A DNA stretch of 64,000 bases from the NCBI GenBank assembly GCA_949297145.1, contig CASFQO010000014.1:35736-99735 (forward strand), written 5' to 3'. Positions 58,847-64,000 of the stretch are shown here, piece after piece (position 1 is the stretch's first letter; the number at the start of each line of letters is the position of its first letter). The position numbers and the translations under genes were made by a program. The notes beneath the pieces were generated by a model that was given only the letters and a program-made list of their open reading frames with translations, did no database searches and was not told the origin of the DNA. This DNA is from an uncultured Alphaproteobacteria bacterium. Lineage in GTDB: Bacteria > Pseudomonadota > Alphaproteobacteria > RF32 > CAG-239.

Positions 58847-58887
58847 AAAGAAAGGCATCTGAAATAAATTCAGATGCCTTTCTTTTT
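58847..58887. terminator. Strong terminator after pnp
   Basis: A 17-bp stem (AAAGAAAGGCATCTGAA with its complement) around ATAAA, then TT. Works for pnp and, in reverse, for the convergent adenylate kinase gene. Confidence 0.92.
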
Positions 58888-58929
58888 CCAATAAACAAAG
58901 ATGCAGATAAACATAAAGTCTTTCGAGAA

Positions 58930-59586
58930 TTATCTCAAATATTGCTCATTAGCCCTTAAAAAGTCGCGTGCAATATCTTTCCCTTCCGCAGTACCTTCAT
59001 ACCAAAAGAAATTATGATTTTCTTCCTTGAGCTCCAAAACTGCCGGCTTAGTCATTTGTTCATATTCAGCTAAACGCTCCGGCAAAACTTCATCATCTTT
59101 ACGCTTAATAAGACGCCCGCCGCAAGAACATTGCCCATCGCTAACTTCATGCGCCATCCCGCATTTTTCACAAATACGCCGATTTTTAACCCTCTCCAAA
59201 ATTAAATCCACCGGGGTATCCCTAAAAATAACTGCGCTGTTATATTTCGCCACAAGCTTATCAAACTCTTTAACTTGTCCGACGGTTCTCGGGTACCCAT
59301 CTAAAATCAACACCTTAGCTTTCAAGCGCTCAAACAAATCACTCAGCATTTCATTGATAATAGAATCTGGAGCCAATCCCCCCTCTTTCATATTAGCCGC
59401 CAGTTTTTTACCTAATTCTGATTGAGCTTTAATTTCTTGACGTATCATAGCACCAACCGAAATAGAAACAATATCACCCAAAGAAAAACCATATCTTTGT
59501 GTTAAAACCTCAATCAAAGACGATGCTATATAGCCTTTTCCTGAGGCCGGCGCACCGATAAGTGAGATTACAAATTTTTTATCCAT
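58930..59586 (-). CDS. adk: Adenylate kinase family protein with zinc-ribbon lid
   Basis: Phosphoryl transfer between ATP and AMP or a related NMP. 218 aa. The P-loop is 'GAPASGKGYIASSL' near residue 11, where the common form is GPPGAGKGT, so it belongs to a side branch. 'LDGYPRTVGQ' near 97 and the lid with four Cys (CEKC...CSC, about 137-155) point to zinc binding. 'RLAEYEQMTKPAVLEL' is near 172. In most Alphaproteobacteria adk sits after secY in the spc operon; here it is 20 kb away, and the sequence is divergent enough that it may be a second, different kinase. Confidence 0.82.
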   Translation of the reverse strand: MDKKFVISLIGAPASGKGYIASSLIEVLTQRYGFSLGDIVSISVGAMIRQEIKAQSELGKKLAANMKEGGLAPDSIINEMLSDLFERLKAKVLILDGYPRTVGQVKEFDKLVAKYNSAVIFRDTPVDLILERVKNRRICEKCGMAHEVSDGQCSCGGRLIKRKDDEVLPERLAEYEQMTKPAVLELKEENHNFFWYEGTAEGKDIARDFLRANEQYLR

Positions 59587-59621
59587 TATTATTCCTCAAA
59601 ATTTTCCTTACTTAAAACCGT

Positions 59622-59652
59622 AAAAAAGCTCCAAACATCCATTTGAAGCTTT
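59622..59652 (-). terminator. Terminator between the lipoprotein and adk genes
   Basis: On the minus strand AAAGCTTCAAA pairs with TTTGGAGCTTT (one mismatch) and is followed by TTTTT. It closes the lipoprotein transcript. Confidence 0.72.
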
Positions 59653-59679
59653 ATAAGAATACAACATAATCCTTAAAAA

Positions 59680-60915
59680 TTATTTTATATATTCATCCAA
59701 ATCATCCACATAAATTTCCTCAAACTTCGGTTCATACTCTTGACTATCAACCTCATACGGGCGAATTTCCTGTGGTTGTTCAGGTTTTAAAATAACCCTA
59801 TCAGACTTAACAATTGTATCTGGAGTTATTTTAATAGGCTGAGCCGGATTTATATATTGCTGCTCATCTTTATTTTCAAATGCCTGAGAAGATTTCTTTG
59901 CAACATCATCCTCAGTTCTCATATCTTTAGGAAGTTTCAGCTTTTCACGAGGCTTAGTTTCTGACGTTGCGGCACTATCCTTTTGCACAGAAGCATCCGT
60001 TGCTTTATCGCTTTCAACAGGTGCAGCCACACTTTGCAAAGCCTTTTCATCAACATCCGGTTTAACAACATCTTTCGGTGCTGTAGTTTCAGATTTTTTA
60101 TCATCTTCCGGTTTCATCAATTCTGGATTAAGCGGATGTGCATCTTTAGGTAACCTAATCAAACCATAGCCGGAACCACCACCATTAGCCGGTCCTGAAA
60201 GACCAATGGAATAATAACCGCCGATATATCCATAATCCAAATCAATATAGTCAATATCAAACATAACACGAATGATAGTCGTTCCAACGCTGGTCATTTC
60301 GCATTTAAAACCATTACCATTGAGTACAACATCGTTATTACTCTTAACATACATCATGGCTGTATCAGGCTTACAAACCGTAGGTGTCTGCCCATTATAG
60401 CTCAAATTATACCCCAAAGCCAAGTTAAGAGCCGTTTTTCCCTTCACAATAGAAGCGTCTACAATTTTCACCCCATCAAAAAAGACATACGCTGGTGTAA
60501 CGCCAACTTTAGCCGGTACCGTCAAATACGGATTCGTACAAACGTGAGCTTGCGGATTGGCCTCACAAAGAAGAGCCGTTGCATCCAAGTTATTGTCCAC
60601 CAAATGAGCTAAAGAGTTAAAAATATATTCTCTAGACATAGATAATTCAGCCGGAGCACATTGTTTATCACGACAAACAACCAGAGAATTAAGCGGCGGA
60701 ACTCTTTTATTATAAACTTTTGCAGCATTAAGCGGACTATCCATATACATAGCAGCATCTTCTGCCGTCATATTTTGACCATTAAACATACTATCTTGAG
60801 GATTTGAAATATATTCATAATCTCCGTCATTCCACCAAGACGAAGTTTGAGAACAAGAAACAAGCGCCAGTGCACCAGTTGCACAAAACAGCTTCAAAAA
60901 CAATTTTTTCCGCAC
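59680..60915 (-). CDS. Lipoprotein of unknown function
   Basis: 411 aa. A lipobox LVSC-SQ at residues 18-21 makes Cys21 the acylated residue, so it is anchored to a membrane from the periplasmic side. The N-terminal half (22-270) is a beta-rich domain with paired Cys (CRDKQCAP, CEANPQAHVCTNP) and Gly-rich 'GPANGGGSGYGLIRLP'. The rest is a charged, disordered tail (270-411) with many Lys-Pro-Glu and Asp stretches. No family recognised. Its tail could span the periplasm or bind a partner. Single gene with its own terminator. Confidence 0.68.
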   Translation of the reverse strand: MRKKLFLKLFCATGALALVSCSQTSSWWNDGDYEYISNPQDSMFNGQNMTAEDAAMYMDSPLNAAKVYNKRVPPLNSLVVCRDKQCAPAELSMSREYIFNSLAHLVDNNLDATALLCEANPQAHVCTNPYLTVPAKVGVTPAYVFFDGVKIVDASIVKGKTALNLALGYNLSYNGQTPTVCKPDTAMMYVKSNNDVVLNGNGFKCEMTSVGTTIIRVMFDIDYIDLDYGYIGGYYSIGLSGPANGGGSGYGLIRLPKDAHPLNPELMKPEDDKKSETTAPKDVVKPDVDEKALQSVAAPVESDKATDASVQKDSAATSETKPREKLKLPKDMRTEDDVAKKSSQAFENKDEQQYINPAQPIKITPDTIVKSDRVILKPEQPQEIRPYEVDSQEYEPKFEEIYVDDLDEYIK

Positions 60916-60981
60916 GCTAACTAACCTTTAAATAAATTAACTGTACTCTATTAATGAAGAAATTACATTGAAAGTCCGCCA

Positions 60982-61518
60982 ATGGGAAGAAAATTGTCAC
61001 AAATATGCACATCTTGCCGTCATTTATTCGTCGTAAGTTGCTGTTTAATCGCCGCTTCAGCCACATCCATAAATGCCAAAGAAGTCGATTGGATAATATC
61101 ATCTTCCACTCAACCGGTCAAAGTCATAGACGGAGACAGCCTTGAGATAGGCTCAAAACGGATACGTTTGATTGGGATAGACGCTCCGGAATATGACCAA
61201 CACTGCAAAGACAAAAACAATAATTTATATCCTTGCGGCAAACAATCTGCACAATATTTACAAACTCTCGTCAATAGAGTAGCCATAAAATGCAAACCCC
61301 ACAAAAAAGATAAATACAAGCGTTTGCTCTGCACCTGCTATGCAGACAAGACCGATATAAATTCCGAAATGATAAAAAACGGACAAGCCATCATCTATTT
61401 AGAGAGTCCTTATCAAAAAGACCAAGCAGAAGCGAAAAAGAAACACCTTGGAATTTGGCAAGGAATTTTCATGCACCCACGACTTTTCAGGCTCATAAAA
61501 AGCCATTTACAAAAGTAA
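60982..61518 (+). CDS. Secreted thermonuclease-like (SNase) protein
   Basis: 178 aa. A hydrophobic stretch (about 14-32) is probably a signal peptide. The SNase OB-fold follows: 'VKVIDGDSLEIGSKRIRLIGIDAPEYDQ' (about 44-72) with the calcium/catalytic Asp and Arg positions, and 'KYKRLLCTCYADKTDINSEMIKNGQAIIY' near 110 with the second Arg and 'ML..G.A..Y'-type motif. It hydrolyses DNA or RNA in the periplasm or outside. The ribosome site is weak. Divergent from the lipoprotein gene with about 65 bases between the starts. Confidence 0.82.
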   Translation: MGRKLSQICTSCRHLFVVSCCLIAASATSINAKEVDWIISSSTQPVKVIDGDSLEIGSKRIRLIGIDAPEYDQHCKDKNNNLYPCGKQSAQYLQTLVNRVAIKCKPHKKDKYKRLLCTCYADKTDINSEMIKNGQAIIYLESPYQKDQAEAKKKHLGIWQGIFMHPRLFRLIKSHLQK

Positions 61519-61555
61519 AAAAACAAATTAATTTAAATTTTACATCAGATTCTTA

Positions 61556-61583
61556 TTGACACCTTTAAAAAGTTATGTATAGT
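61556..61583 (+). promoter_or_regulatory. Sigma70 promoter of rplU-rpmA
   Basis: TTGACA (61556), 16 bases, TATAGT (61578-61583); the leader to rplU is about 40 bases. Confidence 0.65.
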
Positions 61584-61629
61584 GCACAAAAAAGTTATGT
61601 TTAAATTTCAAAAAAACAGGTGATTTAAA

Positions 61630-61929
61630 ATGTATGCAGTAATTAAGACAGGCGGCAAGCAATATAAAGTAGCATCAAACGATGTTATCAAGATTGAAAA
61701 AATTGCTGGCGAAGCCGGAAGTGAAGTAATTTTTAATGAAGTATTGGCTATGGACGATACAATCGGCACACCGTTAGTTGCCGGTGCAAGCGTAAAAGGC
61801 ACCATTGTTAAGCAAGCCAAAGACGCAAAAGTAATTGTTTTCAAAAAGAAAAGAAGACAAAACTATCGTCGTAAAAATGGTCACAGACAAAATATCACAA
61901 TCGTAAAGATTACCGATTTGTGTAAATAA
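61630..61929 (+). CDS. rplU: 50S ribosomal protein L21
   Basis: 99 aa. 'MYAVIKTGGKQYKVASNDVIKIEKI' opens the family and 'FKKKRRQNYRRKNGHRQNITIVKITDL' closes it. First gene of the rplU-rpmA pair under a good sigma70 promoter. Confidence 0.97.
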   Translation: MYAVIKTGGKQYKVASNDVIKIEKIAGEAGSEVIFNEVLAMDDTIGTPLVAGASVKGTIVKQAKDAKVIVFKKKRRQNYRRKNGHRQNITIVKITDLCK

Positions 61930-61948
61930 GAAACTAGGAGATTAAAAA

Positions 61949-62206
61949 ATGGCACATAAGAAATCAGGCGGTAGCTCATCAAACGGACGTGATTCTATCG
62001 GACGTCGTTTGGGTGTTAAGAAGTTTGGCGGCGAGTCTGTAATCTCCGGCAACATTATCATTCGTCAACGTGGAACAAAATTTCACCCGGGTGAAAATGT
62101 AGGCATGGGAAAAGATCACACCATCTTTGCAACAACTGAAGGAAAAGTTGAATTTAGAACAAAAGCTAACGACAGAACCTATGTATCTGTTGTCCCTGCA
62201 GAATAA
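61949..62206 (+). CDS. rpmA: 50S ribosomal protein L27
   Basis: 85 aa. '[29 protein letters not shown]' at the start: the N-terminus that reaches the peptidyl transferase centre begins directly AHKKSGGSS, with no cleavable Firmicutes-type extension. '[15 protein letters not shown]'-type '[24 protein letters not shown]' near 35. A terminator follows. Confidence 0.97.
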   Translation: MAHKKSGGSSSNGRDSIGRRLGVKKFGGESVISGNIIIRQRGTKFHPGENVGMGKDHTIFATTEGKVEFRTKANDRTYVSVVPAE

Positions 62207-63379
<1,173 letters not shown>

Positions 63380-63399
63380 AAAACACAAGGAAGAAATAA

Positions 63400-63744
63400 A
63401 TGACAACTGAAGATACAAAACTACTAAATTTAGTTCAAAAAGTATTAGATGACAACAAAGCAAACGACATCGTTACGATAGACCTAAAAGGCAAGACCTC
63501 AATTGCCAATTATATGGTTATTGCAAGCGGAACTTCAAATCGTCACGTTGCCTCTTTAGCAGACAAATTAAAATATGAACTCAAGCAAAACGGCTATGCA
63601 TGCTCTTCCGAAGGTGAAGAAAAAGCAAACTGGGTTTTAATAGATGCATTTGATGTGATTATACACATTTTCTGCCCGGAAGTCAGAGAATTTTATAATT
63701 TGGAAAAGATGTGGAGTTCTGTAGCAGAATTACGCAAGAACTAA
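63400..63744 (+). CDS. rsfS: Ribosome silencing factor RsfS
   Basis: Binds L14 and blocks subunit joining when nutrients are low. 114 aa, usual size. 'DIVTIDLKGKTSIANYMVIASGTSNRHVASLADKL' (about 23-57) and 'WVLIDAFDVIIHIFCPEVREFYNLEKMW' near 80 are the hallmark segments. AAGGAAG is upstream of the ATG, 20 bases after obgE. The obgE-rsfS order is common. Confidence 0.96.
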   Translation: MTTEDTKLLNLVQKVLDDNKANDIVTIDLKGKTSIANYMVIASGTSNRHVASLADKLKYELKQNGYACSSEGEEKANWVLIDAFDVIIHIFCPEVREFYNLEKMWSSVAELRKN

Positions 63745-63801
63745 CCTGAAAAGAGAAACAAGAAATTATAGTGTAAATTTATTGACAACCTGAAAAAAGA
63801 C

Positions 63802-63830
63802 TTGATTTATTGTTTCTAACCGTGTATCAC
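63802..63830 (+). promoter_or_regulatory. Possible promoter of tRNA-Trp
   Basis: TTGATT (63802), 17 bases, TATCAC (63825-63830), about 32 bases before the tRNA. The -10 is imperfect. Confidence 0.35.
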
Positions 63831-63862
63831 AGTTGAAGTAACGAAAGCTACTAAGCAAAAAT

Positions 63863-63903
63863 AGGGGTATAGCTCAGTTGGTAGAGCATCGGTCTCCAAA
63901 ACC
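63863..63903 (+). tRNA. tRNA-Trp (CCA anticodon), 5' half only
   Basis: The sequence matches alphaproteobacterial tRNA-Trp from the acceptor 5' strand AGGGGTA through D arm GCTC...GAGC, and anticodon arm TCGGT-CTCCAAA-ACC with CCA. It then diverges two bases before the end of the anticodon stem, at 63904. No T arm, acceptor 3' strand or CCA end is found in the remaining 97 bases. The usual neighbours secE-nusG would lie beyond the window. The molecule cannot be made from this stretch as it stands. Confidence 0.82.
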
Positions 63904-63964
63904 CCAAATTGATTTTCCCAAGTATTTAAGTTTCCTACATTTTTATTGATTTTTCAATACGTTT

Positions 63965-63986
63965 AAGCAAAAAAATTTTTTTGCTT
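63965..63986. repeat. Perfect 22-bp palindrome near the right edge
   Basis: AAGCAAAAAAA directly followed by its reverse complement, in the unexplained sequence after the broken tRNA-Trp. It may be a terminator or part of an inserted element; the rest of 63904-64000 shows nothing I can name. Confidence 0.55.
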
Positions 63987-64000
63987 GGCGTACTTAGGCG

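Noticed and set aside
63863-64000. Group I intron in tRNA-Trp
   Set aside because: Known tRNA group I introns sit in the anticodon loop; here the break is in the 3' strand of the stem and no P1-like pairing with the exon is seen. The intron core could not fit before the window edge, so it cannot be supported.

Overview
This window looks like chromosomal DNA of an AT-rich alphaproteobacterium. The alphaproteobacterial assignment rests on a CckA-type hybrid kinase directly followed by an HdaA-like gene, a MipZ-like ATPase, a SAM-II-type riboswitch on metK and the class of RpoH promoter in front of dnaK. An uncultured host-associated lineage (for example the gut group often labelled RF32 or 'Azospirillum sp. 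CAG') would fit the base composition and the repeat-rich surface proteins, but that is inference and no sequence search was possible.

Layout. 1-3.2 kb: a GtrB-type lipid-linked glucosyltransferase between two GtrII-like membrane glycosyltransferases (surface polysaccharide glucosylation; the first is cut by the window edge). 3.3-12.6 kb: recJ, a DUF502 membrane protein, a riboswitch-controlled compact metK, dnaK without dnaJ, a HExxH metallopeptidase with a small Spy-like periplasmic protein, a DMT exporter and a UDP-glucose dehydrogenase. 12.7-21.7 kb (minus strand): a 505-aa MORN-type repeat protein, a membrane protein beside a 1129-aa autotransporter-like protein, groES-groEL and a membrane-anchored CgeB-like glycosyltransferase. 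21.8-25.3 kb: a translationally coupled pair of ABC exporters.

25.3-35.4 kb (minus strand) is the accessory heart of the window. It holds two paralogous ABC transporters with very divergent membrane domains, a 77-aa orphan peptide just upstream of one of them, a 535-aa protein of unknown function with no Shine-Dalgarno sequence, an HD hydrolase, a GNAT acetyltransferase, a subtilisin-fold protein that has lost its catalytic His and Ser, and a bacterial-PH membrane protein. A consensus sigma70 promoter that runs straight into an intrinsic terminator lies antisense to the GNAT gene. 35.5-38.1 kb is a decaying, very AT-rich patch with two pseudogenes around an MFS transporter.

38.2-47.7 kb (minus strand) is the S10-spc ribosomal protein run from rpsJ to rplO. 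It ends at rplO: the secY that usually follows is absent and the decayed patch sits there instead. 48-58.8 kb carries an exported low-complexity protein, tRNA-His, a D,D-carboxypeptidase, the MipZ-like ATPase, pgm, cckA, hdaA, truB, rpsO and pnp, which joins envelope, cell-cycle and RNA genes. 58.9-64 kb has an adenylate kinase away from its usual secY neighbour, a lipoprotein, a secreted nuclease, rplU-rpmA-obgE-rsfS, and a tRNA-Trp whose 3' half is missing before the window ends.

Start codons were re-chosen where a Shine-Dalgarno sequence argued for it. No CRISPR array, rRNA gene, transposase or integrase was recognised.
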